NCBI RefSeq assembly: GCF_016862895.1
Contig: NZ_BONV01000059.1
Location: forward strand, 1-47,703
Direction: 5' to 3'
DNA: 47,703 nt
Source of the DNA: Planotetraspora kaengkrachanensis
GTDB taxonomy: Bacteria; Actinomycetota; Actinomycetes; Streptosporangiales; Streptosporangiaceae
In this document: positions 23,132-31,425 of the stretch, in pieces
Layout: each line of letters opens with the position of its first letter
Numbering within the stretch: the first letter of the stretch is position 1
Position numbers and translations under genes: made by a program
The notes under the pieces: generated by a model
What the model saw: only the letters and a program-made list of their open reading frames with translations
The model's database searches: none
What the model was told of the DNA's origin: nothing

Positions 23132-24289
23132 TCATGCACGCGGGTGTTCTCCGGCATCGCCAGGGCGGCCGCCCATCATGCGCAACATCGGCACGCCGCC
23201 CGTACGGACGAAGCGGACGACCATCGCGGCCGCCAGGACGAGGAAACAGATGTTGAGCCAGGTCGTGTAGTTCCACGCCACATGGGCCTCGACCACCCGG
23301 GCCGCCCGTTCCCGCGGCGTCAGGCCCAGCGCCCAGAAGATCAGCTCGACGAGATACCCGGCGGCGGCCATCGCGAGGAAGAAGGTGCCAGCGATGAACG
23401 CGGCCATCCGCGGGCCGTAGTACTTCCGGTAGATGTTGAGGATCGGCAGGATGATCAGGTCGGCGAAGATGAACGCGACCACTCCCCCGAAGCTGATCCC
23501 GCCGTTCCACAACACCGCCGCGAGCGGCACGTTGCCGATCGAGCACACGAAGCTGACGACGGCGACCAGCGGCCCGACGACCGGCCCCCACAGCACCGAG
23601 AGGAGCGGATCCTCGGTGAGGAAGAAGCCTTTCCAGAACTCCATGGGAACCCACGCGGCGAGCGCGCCGGTGATCAGCAGTCCGACCACGATGTCGCGCC
23701 AGATCGCCGCCCACTCCATGACGAAGATGTGCGACACCGAGGTGAGGCCCCGCGGCGAGGTGAGCCGCCGCAGGAACGAGCCGCCGCCCGCCATCGACAT
23801 GTCCATCGCGGCGTGCCCCTCCATCGATCCGGCCAGCCCCTTGCCCGACTGCCGCAGCGCGTCGGCGACGAGCCTGCGCCGCAGGAGGATCCGGTACAGC
23901 ACCGCGATCAGCACGATCATGATCGGCCCGCCGACGAACTCCGCCAGCGTGAACTGCCAGCCCAGCAGCAGGGCCAGCAGGATGCCCAGTTCGAGGACGA
24001 GGTTGGTCGAGGCGATCTCGAAGGTCATGGCCGCGGTGAAGGTCGCCCCCTTGCGGAACAGCGACCGCGCGAGCGCCACCGCCGCGTAGGAGCACGACGA
24101 GGAGGCCATCCCCAGCCCCGTCGCGGCGGCGAGCGCCCTCGGCGAGTCGTCGCCGAGCAGGGCGGTGACGGCCTGACGGCGCACAACGGCCTGCACGATC
24201 GCGGACAGGACGAACCCGAGGATCAGCGCCCAGAGGATCTCCCACCCCATGGCTCCGGCGAGCGCCAGCGCGTGCCACAACCAGTCCAT
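23132..24289 (-). CDS. Integral membrane permease of the ArsP/DUF318 (PF03773-type) family
   Basis: 385 residues from ATG at 24289, chosen for GGGAGG 8 bases upstream. About eight to ten hydrophobic helices. Conserved features: GLGMASSSCSYAAVALARS with a membrane-embedded Cys, then NLVLELGILLALLLG, and in the second half VSFVCSIGNVPLAAVLW, a repeat of the first. Family members export organoarsenicals (ArsP) or have unknown substrates. A Met/His-containing loop (MEGHAAMDMSMAGGG) could bind soft metal. No arsR gene is adjacent. The 13-base palindrome upstream may be its operator. Confidence 0.88.
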   Translation of the reverse strand: MDWLWHALALAGAMGWEILWALILGFVLSAIVQAVVRRQAVTALLGDDSPRALAAATGLGMASSSCSYAAVALARSLFRKGATFTAAMTFEIASTNLVLELGILLALLLGWQFTLAEFVGGPIMIVLIAVLYRILLRRRLVADALRQSGKGLAGSMEGHAAMDMSMAGGGSFLRRLTSPRGLTSVSHIFVMEWAAIWRDIVVGLLITGALAAWVPMEFWKGFFLTEDPLLSVLWGPVVGPLVAVVSFVCSIGNVPLAAVLWNGGISFGGVVAFIFADLIILPILNIYRKYYGPRMAAFIAGTFFLAMAAAGYLVELIFWALGLTPRERAARVVEAHVAWNYTTWLNICFLVLAAAMVVRFVRTGGVPMLRMMGGRPGDAGEHPRA

Positions 24290-24397
24290 CCGCGGAACCT
24301 CCCGGCAGGCGGCCCCCGATCTCGCGGGCGTGGCTTCGTGAGCGGGGTTCTCGGGCCGTGCGTACCCGTACGGGATCCGGACTAACGACGCAGTCTT

Positions 24398-24410
24398 TCC
24401 AAGATTTGGA
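24398..24410 (-). promoter_or_regulatory. Palindrome upstream of the permease
   Basis: TCCAA-GAT-TTGGA, perfect arms, in the gap between the divergent permease and kinase genes. It could be an operator for either. No regulator gene is adjacent to name it. Confidence 0.3.
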
Positions 24411-24506
24411 GTTCCAGATCGAGCGCCCTGGATAGGGCTCACGTAGCCTCTGAAAGGTACATATGTGGATGAAGTTTCAAAGGAGGGGCCGCCCGGGGAG
24501 GAAGGG

Positions 24507-25880
24507 ATGCCGGTGCAGCTACGCCCTCACTCGATCCGGGCGCGCTTCACCCTGGTGACCGCGGTTCTGGCCCTGATCGTCTTCACCCTCATCGGCATCG
24601 GTCTCGACTTCGCGGTCCGGATCAGGATCCAGGACGGCATCTTCGCCGAGTCGCAGCGCCTCGCCACCTCCTGGATCGACTGGCAGCCCTACGCCGCGCC
24701 GCAGCCCGCCACCACGACCCGGATCGATCTGCTCCAGTTCACCGACTCCCACGGCACGGTCCTCGCGGCCAGCAAGGCGGCAGGCCACGTGCCGATCAGC
24801 ACGCTGCACCCGCCCTCTGACGACCGGATCCTGCACGGCATCTCCTGCACCCCCGCGCGGTGCGTCGTGTTCACCGTCGTCCGGCTCCCTCTTCTGCAGA
24901 CGACGATGCTCTGGTCGGGCGAGCCCCACTTCGTGTACGCCGGAATGGTCCAGCCGCCGATCCTCTCCGGGCACCGCCTGGAATGGCTCACCGGCCTCGG
25001 CGTCGCGCTGATGTCCGGCCTCGCGGCATGGGTGGCCTGGTGGGTGGTCGGGCGCACGCTGCGGCCGGTTGCGGAGATCCGTGCCAGGACGGCCGAGATC
25101 ACGGTCAGCGACCTGAGCCTGCGCCTCCCCCAGCCGCCCGGCCGCGACGAGATCGCCCAACTGGCCCGTACGACCAACCGGACCCTCGCCCGGCTGGAGG
25201 AGGCGGTGAACCAGCAGCGCCAGTTCGCCTCCGTCGTCTCGCACGAGCTCAGGAACCCGGTCACCGGCCTCTACACGCGACTGGAGGAGGCCGTGCTCCA
25301 CCCCGACGAGGTGGATCTCCGGGAGACCGTCGCGGCGGCGCTGTCGACCACGAAGCGCATGCACGCGATCATCGACGACATCCTGGCCCTCGCCAGGCTC
25401 AGGACCGTCATCCCCGCACCGCCCGAGCCGATCGATCTCGGCGCCCTGGTGGCGGAGGAGGCGGCCGGCCAGGTGAACGGCCCGCCGGTGCGCACCCGCA
25501 CCACCGCCGGCCTGATGGTCCTGGGCAATCGGATCCAGCTGATCGGCATGCTGAACAACCTCCTGGCGAACGCCTGCAGGCACGCCGAGACGACCGTGGA
25601 GGTGAGCACGGGACGGGCGGGCGGATACGCCGTGGTGAACGTGGTCGACGACGGGGCGGGCATCGCGCCCGAGGACAGGGAGCGCGTGTTCGAGCCGTTC
25701 GTCCGCCTGGCCGACGGCCGCCGGCGAGACCCGGGAGGCAGCGGACTCGGCCTCGCCATCTGCCGCGGCATCGCCGGCGCCCACCACGGGACCTTGAACG
25801 TCGAGGACTCACCACGTGGCGCCCGGTTCGTCCTGCGCCTGCCGCTCATGGAGACGCACCGGTCGCAGGCGCACGACTGA
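24507..25880 (+). CDS. Orphan sensor histidine kinase
   Basis: 457 residues from ATG at 24507, with GGGGAGGA 5 bases upstream; an in-frame GTG at 24465 is less likely. Membrane helices lie at about 14-35 and 160-180 with a sensor domain of about 120 residues between, ending HFVYAGM. HAMP starts at WWVVGRTLRPVA. Phospho-acceptor VSHELRNPV (HELRNP variant), N box MLNNLLANACRH, G1 DDGAGIAPED, G2 GSGLGLAIC. No response regulator is adjacent. It is a paralogue of the truncated kinase at 1-594, so the window begins with a second member of this subfamily. Confidence 0.94.
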   Translation: MPVQLRPHSIRARFTLVTAVLALIVFTLIGIGLDFAVRIRIQDGIFAESQRLATSWIDWQPYAAPQPATTTRIDLLQFTDSHGTVLAASKAAGHVPISTLHPPSDDRILHGISCTPARCVVFTVVRLPLLQTTMLWSGEPHFVYAGMVQPPILSGHRLEWLTGLGVALMSGLAAWVAWWVVGRTLRPVAEIRARTAEITVSDLSLRLPQPPGRDEIAQLARTTNRTLARLEEAVNQQRQFASVVSHELRNPVTGLYTRLEEAVLHPDEVDLRETVAAALSTTKRMHAIIDDILALARLRTVIPAPPEPIDLGALVAEEAAGQVNGPPVRTRTTAGLMVLGNRIQLIGMLNNLLANACRHAETTVEVSTGRAGGYAVVNVVDDGAGIAPEDRERVFEPFVRLADGRRRDPGGSGLGLAICRGIAGAHHGTLNVEDSPRGARFVLRLPLMETHRSQAHD

Positions 25881-25900
25881 CCGGGCACCGGCCGGGCGGA

Positions 25901-25930
25901 TCAGACCGGATCAGACCAGATCAGACCAGG
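25901..25930. repeat. Three 10-bp tandem units
   Basis: TCAGACCGGA, TCAGACCAGA and TCAGACCAGG in perfect 10-base register, in the gap between convergent genes; the third copy supplies the VOC stop codon (TCA read as TGA on the minus strand). Slippage repeat; no function inferred. Confidence 0.8.
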
Positions 25931-26358
25931 CAGAACTCGTTCCCCTCCGGATCGGCCATCACCACATGATCAGGCCTTCCCTGCAGGTCGTCCTGACGGA
26001 TCACGGTCGCGCCCGCGGCGGTCAACCTCTCCACCGCCTCGACCACGCGCGGCCACCTCATCTCCCAGGGCGTGGCCCGCCCTCCGCCGACGTGCACGTC
26101 GAGGTGCACCCGGTTCTTCGCCGCCTTCGGCTCCGGCACCCGCAGGAAGGACAGGTCGGGGCCCACACCGTCGGGATCGGACAGGTAGGCGCCGTCGCCC
26201 CACTCCTCTTCGGGCACGTCGTGATGCGCGAACCACTCCTCCCAGCTCCCGAAGCCGGCCGGCGGCGGCTTCTCCGTGTATCCCAGGGCCAGCGCCCAGA
26301 ACCGCGCAAGCGTCGCCGGCTGCGCACAGTCGATCGTCAGATTCCATCTGGTCGCCAT
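25921..26358 (-). CDS. VOC-superfamily (glyoxalase/bleomycin-resistance-like) protein
   Basis: 145 residues, ATG with GAAGAGGAGACTCC upstream. Two beta-alpha-beta-beta-beta modules: NLTIDCAQPATLARFWALAL and NRVHLDVHVGGG, ending in ADPEGNEFCLV, the classical VOC terminal motif. Metal-ligand positions look partly kept (His in the HLDVHV strand, Glu in GNEFCLV). This is the common actinobacterial DUF/VOC type with an insertion (residues 30-75) containing EEWFAHHDVP. Function not predictable; these proteins include lyases, dioxygenases and resistance proteins. Confidence 0.92.
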   Translation of the reverse strand: MATRWNLTIDCAQPATLARFWALALGYTEKPPPAGFGSWEEWFAHHDVPEEEWGDGAYLSDPDGVGPDLSFLRVPEPKAAKNRVHLDVHVGGGRATPWEMRWPRVVEAVERLTAAGATVIRQDDLQGRPDHVVMADPEGNEFCLV

Positions 26359-26483
26359 GGAGTCTCCTCTTCCTGCCGAGAACGGCGTCTGCGCATCATG
26401 CCCCTCAGCGAGGGCCGGGGTGAAGCTCCGGCGGCCCGCCCATCGCGCGATTCGGGTATGTCGGAAACTTCAGCCCAGTCTTC

Positions 26484-26511
26484 TTGTTCGCGGACGATCT
26501 CCATCTATAGG
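26484..26511 (+). promoter_or_regulatory. Possible promoter for thiolase-like gene
   Basis: TTGTTC (26484-26489) and TATAGG (26506-26511) with a 16-base spacer, 41 bases before the start. Reasonable sigma-A match; not proven. Confidence 0.4.
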
Positions 26512-26552
26512 TTGAGGCCGCCCGTATGTCGCCGCATCCCCCGGGGGCTCGC

Positions 26553-28151
26553 ATGACCGGCCAGGACCTCGACCCTCACACCCCGGTCGTCGTCGGTGTC
26601 GGTCAGTCGTCGGAGCGCCTGGACGACCCCGGCTACCGCCGGTCGTCCGCGGTCGACCTCGCCGCGGCGGCGGTGCGTGCGGCGCTCGCCGACACCGGCG
26701 CCGATCCCGCCGCGGTGGCCACGGCCGTCGACACCGTGGCGGGCGTGCGGCAGTTCGAGACCTCCTCCCCCGCCGCCCCGGCGCCGCTGGGAAAGTCCAC
26801 GAACTTCCCCCGCTCGGTCGCGCGCAGAGTCGGCGCGGACCCCGCGCGGGCGATCCTCGAGGTGACCGGCGGCCAGGGACCGCAACACCTGGTCAACGAA
26901 CTCTCCGCGACGATCGCCGGCGGCGACTGCGACGTCGCGCTGATCTTCGGCGGTGAGGCGATCTCCACGGTCCGGCGCTTCGCCGGCGCACCCGATCGGC
27001 CCGACTTCTCCGAGACGGTCGAAGGCGACCTCGAGGACCGCGGCTACGGGCTGGCCGGGATGGTCTCGCGACTCCAGGCGGCCCACGGGCTGACCGGGGC
27101 CCCCAGCCAGTACGCGCTGTTCGACAACGCGCGCCGCGCGCGCCTGAAGCAGAGCCGCGAGGAGTACGCGGCCGGCATGGGCGCGCTGTTCGCGCCTTTC
27201 ACCAAGGTCGCCGCCGCGAACCCGCACGCCGCCGCCCCGGCCGAGCGCACGGCAGCGGAGCTCGTCACCCCGACCGAGCGCAACCGGATGATCGCCGAGC
27301 CGTACACGCGCTATGTGGTGGCAAGGGAGAAGGTCAACCAGGGCGCCGCCGTCCTGCTCATGTCGGTGGCGGCCGCCCGCCGCCTCGGCGTGCCCGAGGA
27401 CCGGTGGGTCTTCCTCCCCGGCCATGCGGACCTGCGCGACCAGGACCTGCTGGACCGTGCCGACCTCAGCGCAGGTCCCGCGTCGGTCATGGCGGTCCGG
27501 CACGCGCTGGAGGTGGCCGGCGTCGGCGTCGCCGACCTGCTCACCATCGACCTCTACAGCTGCTTCCCCATCGCGGTCTCCAACATCTGCGACGGGCTGG
27601 GCCTGACCGCGGACGATCCCCGGGGCCTGACCGTGACCGGTGGGCTGCCGTTCTTCGGCGGAGCGGGCAACGACTACTCGATGCACGCCATCGCCGAGAC
27701 CGTACAGCGGATGCGCGCGGCTCCGGGAGCGTACGGGCTGGTCGGCGCCAACGGCGGGCTCCTGAGCAAGTACTCAGCCGGCGTCTACTCCACCACGCCG
27801 GGCGGCTGGCGGCCCGACCGCAGCGCCACGCTCCAGGCGGAGATCGACTCCTGGCCCGCTGTGGAGCAGGCCGTACAGCCCGACGGGTGGGCCACGATCG
27901 AGACCTACACCGTCAGGCACCGGCGCGGAGGCGACAGGTTCGGCATCGTCGTCGGCCGTCTCGAGGCGGACGGCCGGCGGTTCGTCGCCAGGACCGTTGA
28001 CTCCGACGCCGGCATGCTCGACCTGCTGAGCACCGGCGAGCCGATCGGCCGCCGCGTCTACGTCCGCTCCTTCTCCACGGGCAACCGCGTCACCACCGGC
28101 GACGCGCGGATGGACGAGCTGTTCCCGCCGCCCCCCAACCCCTTGGCGTGA
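26553..28151 (+). CDS. Thiolase-like protein (TLP1/SCP2-type, acetyl-CoA acetyltransferase annotation)
   Basis: 532 residues from ATG 26553, with GGGGG upstream; an ATG at 26526 is in frame. Thiolase fold markers: TPVVVGVGQ at the start, SVDLAAAAVRAALADTG, DLYSCFPIAVSNIC and GGLPFFGGAGNDYSMHAIAE with the His region. The usual nucleophilic Cys loop is replaced by VTGGQGPQHLVNEL, so classical thiolysis is unlikely. After residue 400 is an additional beta-rich domain (TIETYTVRHRRG, then FVARTVDS) as in thiolase-like protein type 1. Actual reaction unknown. The stop codon lies inside the first copy of the 28.15-kb repeat. Confidence 0.9.
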   Translation: MTGQDLDPHTPVVVGVGQSSERLDDPGYRRSSAVDLAAAAVRAALADTGADPAAVATAVDTVAGVRQFETSSPAAPAPLGKSTNFPRSVARRVGADPARAILEVTGGQGPQHLVNELSATIAGGDCDVALIFGGEAISTVRRFAGAPDRPDFSETVEGDLEDRGYGLAGMVSRLQAAHGLTGAPSQYALFDNARRARLKQSREEYAAGMGALFAPFTKVAAANPHAAAPAERTAAELVTPTERNRMIAEPYTRYVVAREKVNQGAAVLLMSVAAARRLGVPEDRWVFLPGHADLRDQDLLDRADLSAGPASVMAVRHALEVAGVGVADLLTIDLYSCFPIAVSNICDGLGLTADDPRGLTVTGGLPFFGGAGNDYSMHAIAETVQRMRAAPGAYGLVGANGGLLSKYSAGVYSTTPGGWRPDRSATLQAEIDSWPAVEQAVQPDGWATIETYTVRHRRGGDRFGIVVGRLEADGRRFVARTVDSDAGMLDLLSTGEPIGRRVYVRSFSTGNRVTTGDARMDELFPPPPNPLA

Positions 28152-28234
28152 TCATGCACAGATTCGCGCTCAGGCCGTTCCACCTGCGCATCCCCTCACC
28201 GTGATCATGCGCAGATTCGGCGACAAGCCCTCTG

Positions 28235-28251
28235 ACCGGGCTGAACCCGGT
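28235..28251. terminator. Short hairpin between convergent genes
   Basis: ACCGGG-CTGAA-CCCGGT: perfect 6-bp stem, 5-base loop, within the repeat cluster and 84 bases past the thiolase-like stop. Possible terminator. Confidence 0.4.
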
Positions 28252-28334
28252 TCGTGATCATGCACGCCGTGGACGTCCAGATCACATGCATGATCACGAA
28301 TGGTGTGCACGCAGCCCAGGACGCCGATCTACGA

Positions 28335-28369
28335 ACCTGAGCATGATCACGAACAGGAAATGCTCAGGT
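28335..28369. terminator. 10-bp hairpin before the formamidase 3' end
   Basis: ACCTGAGCAT pairs perfectly with ATGCTCAGGT across 15 bases. One arm includes part of the fifth repeat copy. Located between two convergent genes, so it can act in either direction. Could alternatively be part of the repeat element itself. Confidence 0.45.
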
Positions 28370-28423
28370 CGGGTGACATTCCGACGAATCCGTGCATGAT
28401 CACCCACGAGGACGCGCGGCGGT

Positions 28424-29671
28424 TCAGGAGGTGACGGCGCACCTGCCGCGATCCGCCCTGACGGGACCCGCCGAGGTGGGACGCACGTCGAAGTCGAAGA
28501 TCGCTGTAGGGATGTACAGCGAGCAGCAGGCGTTCGGGATGTCGACGATCCCGCTGATCCTGCCCTCGATCGGTGCGGCTCCGAGGAGCAGGTACGCCTG
28601 CTCCCCCGAGTAGCCCCACTTCTTCAGGTACTCGATCGCGTTCAGGCAGGCCCGCCGGTAGGCCAGGGTCGCGTCGAGATAGCGGTTGGCGCCGTTCTCG
28701 TGGTCGACGGAGATCCCGATGAACGACAGGAACTCGGAGTAGCGCGGTTCGACGTTGCCCGGCTGGAAGATCGGGTTGGTCGTCACGCCGTACTTCTCCA
28801 TGCCGTCCTTGATGAGATCGACGTGGAAGTCGATGAACCCGCCCATCTCGATCGCGCCGCAGAAGGTGATCTCGCCGTCGCCCTGGCTGAAGTGGAGATC
28901 GCCGACGGACAGCTTGGCGCCCTCGACGAACACGGGACACAGGACCCGCGCGCCCCGGGTGAAGTTCTTGATGTCCTGGTTGCCGCCGTTCTCACGGGGA
29001 GGGACCGTACGGGCGCCCTCGGCGGCGATGCGGGCCGCCACCGCGCCGGTGGCCGTGCCGGTGACGGCGTTGCGAGGCTCCGGCGGCAGGCCAAGCGGCG
29101 GCACGCGGCCGGGATCGGTGTCGATCAGGGCCTGTTCCCGGCGGTTCCAGGCCGCGAGCAGGTCGGGAGACGGAGCCGTGCCGAACAGACCGGGATGGGT
29201 GATGCCCGTGAACCGGACCCCCGGCAGGTGGCGGGAGGTCGCCTGCTGCCCGTGGAAGTCCCAGATCGCCTTGTAGGCGTCGGGGAAGCGGTCAGTGAGG
29301 AAGCCGCCGCCGTTGACCTCGGCGAAGATCCCTGTGTAGCCCCATCCCTGTCCCGCGATCTCACCGGTCTGCTGCGGCACGGGACCGAGATCGAGGATGT
29401 CGACGACCAGCAGGTCGCCGGGCCGCGCGCCTTCGATCGCCACGGGCCCGCTCAGCATGTGCGGAAGCGTCAGATCGATGTCCCTGACGTCGTCGGCGGA
29501 GTCGTTGTTCCCGATCTGGGCGTCGGTCCAGTCCCTGCACTCCACCCGGAACTCGTCCCCCGGCCGTACGGTCGCGACGACGGGGACGTCCGGATGCCAC
29601 CTGTTGTGGCCGGGCACCTCCTGATCCCGCATGGAACGGGACTGGTCCACCTGGAAAACGACCTCGGGCAT
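28424..29671 (-). CDS. fmdA: Formamidase/acetamidase FmdA
   Basis: 415 residues. Strong family pattern: VPGHNRWHPD near the start, DWTDAQIGNNDSADD, GDLLVVDILDLG, GWGYTGIFAEVNGGGFLTD, then GDLHFSQGDGEITFCGAIEMGG and the C-terminal NACCSLYIPTAIFDFDV. FmdA hydrolyses formamide or acetamide to ammonia and the acid in the cytoplasm. Length matches the usual 400-415. The fmdB-like gene upstream on the same strand completes the classic pair; 102 bases separate them. Nitrogen-scavenging role by family; regulation not visible. Confidence 0.96.
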   Translation of the reverse strand: MPEVVFQVDQSRSMRDQEVPGHNRWHPDVPVVATVRPGDEFRVECRDWTDAQIGNNDSADDVRDIDLTLPHMLSGPVAIEGARPGDLLVVDILDLGPVPQQTGEIAGQGWGYTGIFAEVNGGGFLTDRFPDAYKAIWDFHGQQATSRHLPGVRFTGITHPGLFGTAPSPDLLAAWNRREQALIDTDPGRVPPLGLPPEPRNAVTGTATGAVAARIAAEGARTVPPRENGGNQDIKNFTRGARVLCPVFVEGAKLSVGDLHFSQGDGEITFCGAIEMGGFIDFHVDLIKDGMEKYGVTTNPIFQPGNVEPRYSEFLSFIGISVDHENGANRYLDATLAYRRACLNAIEYLKKWGYSGEQAYLLLGAAPIEGRISGIVDIPNACCSLYIPTAIFDFDVRPTSAGPVRADRGRCAVTS

Positions 29672-29773
29672 GGCGACCTCCTCCGTCGACGCCCGGCCCG
29701 CGCGTGCGGACCCCGCTTCGACGCCGGAGCGGAAGGACCTCCTCGCGGGCCCGGGTGCCGGTTAATTCGGCCG

Positions 29774-30013
29774 TCAGCGGCGCCGCCCACGACGGGGCAC
29801 GGTGGAGACGACCTCGGGTTCGTCCCGGCTCCGCTCCTCCCGTGCCAGCGCGCCGGACAGTGCCGGGGCCAGCCGGGACAGGCGGGGGGCGGAGTAGACG
29901 CGGCGGGCGCCCCCGCCGCACCACGGGCACTCCCGGTGCTCCGACGCGGTCCCCATGGGCAGGACGACGTCGAACGGTCCGCAGGCCGAGCACAGGAATT
30001 CATAGGTGGCCAT
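29774..30013 (-). CDS. fmdB: FmdB-family zinc-ribbon regulatory protein
   Basis: 79 residues from ATG at 30013, with GGGGGGTGCC upstream. Begins MATYEFLCSACGPFDV, the FmdB signature, with two Cys pairs: C-x2-C at residues 8-11 and C-x2-C at 29-32, forming a zinc ribbon. The tail is Arg-rich and disordered. FmdB was named from its place beside formamidase; its molecular role is not established. Here it directly precedes fmdA on the same strand. Confidence 0.92.
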   Translation of the reverse strand: MATYEFLCSACGPFDVVLPMGTASEHRECPWCGGGARRVYSAPRLSRLAPALSGALAREERSRDEPEVVSTVPRRGRRR

Positions 30014-30096
30014 GGCACCCCCCGTTGAGCACGATCCGGACATCCGGGGCCACCTCCCCACAGTACGCCCGGCCATCCAGCGAACTTCGATCCCCG

Positions 30097-31326
30097 TCAG
30101 CCGTCCAGCCCGCCCACGGCCTCGACGACGGCCAGAGCGCCGTCCTCCGCGCCGACGCGGCCGGCGAGCTCGGCCGCCCTGCGCCGATAGGCCGGTTCGG
30201 ACACGGCGGAGCCGAGTGCATCGGCCAGCCGGTCGGCCGACAGGTGCCGGAACGGTAGCGCACCAGGACCCACACCCAGCACGGCCAGCCGCGAGGCCCA
30301 CAGGCGCTGGTCGGCGACGACGGGCAGGCCCACAGCGGGAACACCGGCCCGTATTCCGGCCGCCGTGGTCCCGCTTCCGGCGTGGTGGGCCACCGCGGCC
30401 ATCCGCGGGAACAGCCAGTCGTGCGGCACGTCCTCGACGCCCAGAACGTCGTCACCCTCCGCCGCCATGCCTGCAGGCCCGGTCTGCAGAACGCCCCGCA
30501 GCCGTGCCCGCCGGAGCGCCGCGAGGGCGATCTCGGTGTGGCGGCCGAGGTTCGCCGAGGCCATGCTGCCGAACCCCACGAACACCGGGGGCGGGCCCGA
30601 CTCCAGGAAATCGAGCAGTTTCGCCGGAGGCCGCCAGCCAGGCGCGCGCTCCGGCCACCAGTAGCCGACCACCTCCAGCCCCTCCCGCCAGTCCGCCGGG
30701 CGCGGGAGCACGCAGGCGCTGTATCCGTGGAGGACCGGCCATCGGGTGGCCTCGCGGCGCCGGTAGACCTTCCTGGAGGTCGTCGGGGGAAGACCGAGCC
30801 GGGCGCGCAGATCCTTGGCTGAGCCCGCGTGCGCGGGAGACGGAACGGTGAACAGCACGCGGGCGGCGGCCCGGTTGCCCCACCGGCCGAGGGAGCGGGA
30901 GAAGGCACCCATGACCGGCGGGAAGTCTCCGGTCGGCTCCACCGGCTGCAGATGGACGCCGATGCTGGGAAGTCCCATGGCCTCGGCCACGTGATATCCG
31001 GCAGAAGCCGGAGCGTTCAGGAGGAGCACGTCGGCGCCCCGCTCCGCTGCCTGGACGATCCCGTCCGCCGTCTGCCTGCCGTACTCGGCGAACATCCTCG
31101 CCTTGGCCGTCGGCGCGGCCTTCAACCCGCCGGCCACCACAGGAAGAAGCGGAATCGGGTCTCCGGGTATGGCGCGGAACTCCAGGCCGGAGCCGGTCAC
31201 AAGGGGGCCATAGGGCTGGTGCGCGGCGATCGCGACCTCGTGACCCGCGTCGCGGAGACGGGCTCCCAGGCCGGTGTACGGTGCGACGTCGCCGCGGGTG
31301 CCGAGCCCGATGATCAGCACTCGCAT
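30097..31326 (-). CDS. GT1-type glycosyltransferase (sterol/macrolide glucosyltransferase-like)
   Basis: 409 residues. N-terminal domain starts MRVLIIGLGTRGDVAPYTGL, the hallmark of the UDP-glucosyl/sterol glycosyltransferase group. The C-terminal donor site has FVGFGSMASAN, then VAHHAGSGTTAAGIRAGVPA and GLPVVADQRLWA, equivalent to the PSPG-like sugar-nucleotide motif. It transfers a sugar to a hydrophobic acceptor; in actinomycetes many inactivate macrolides or decorate lipids. The divergent TetR gene and shared operator indicate inducible expression, consistent with a detoxification role; that is inference. Confidence 0.94.
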   Translation of the reverse strand: MRVLIIGLGTRGDVAPYTGLGARLRDAGHEVAIAAHQPYGPLVTGSGLEFRAIPGDPIPLLPVVAGGLKAAPTAKARMFAEYGRQTADGIVQAAERGADVLLLNAPASAGYHVAEAMGLPSIGVHLQPVEPTGDFPPVMGAFSRSLGRWGNRAAARVLFTVPSPAHAGSAKDLRARLGLPPTTSRKVYRRREATRWPVLHGYSACVLPRPADWREGLEVVGYWWPERAPGWRPPAKLLDFLESGPPPVFVGFGSMASANLGRHTEIALAALRRARLRGVLQTGPAGMAAEGDDVLGVEDVPHDWLFPRMAAVAHHAGSGTTAAGIRAGVPAVGLPVVADQRLWASRLAVLGVGPGALPFRHLSADRLADALGSAVSEPAYRRRAAELAGRVGAEDGALAVVEAVGGLDG

Positions 31327-31377
31327 ACGGAGAGATCTCTGTGGCGAACGATGGGCATGGTCGTCCTCTCGAGGCGA

Positions 31378-31399
31378 TTACAATGCACTCGCATCGTAA
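31378..31399. promoter_or_regulatory. TetR operator between glycosyltransferase and TetR genes
   Basis: TTACAATGC-ACTC-GCATCGTAA: a 22-base inverted repeat with 8 of 9 arm positions paired. It lies 51 bases before the glycosyltransferase start and 26 before the TetR start, so one dimer could control both. Confidence 0.65.
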
Positions 31400-31425
31400 A
31401 ATGCGCCATCCGGGGAATCAATCAG

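Larger units (their letters stand above)
28148..28403. repeat. Cluster of six GTGATCATGCAC-type repeats, three in each orientation
   Basis: Forward copies: 28148-28159 (GTGATCATGCAC), 28201-28212 (one mismatch), 28254-28265 (exact). Inverted copies: 28286-28297, 28339-28350 and 28392-28403 (exact). Forward starts are 53 bases apart each time; inverted starts are also 53 apart. Each has the palindromic core TGATCA. The first two are followed by AGATTCG. This fills the 272-base gap between the convergent thiolase-like and formamidase genes. Confidence 0.9.

Noticed and set aside
28148-28403. CRISPR array
   Set aside because: Repeats are 12 bases, occur in both orientations, and the intervening sequences are partly related; no cas genes.
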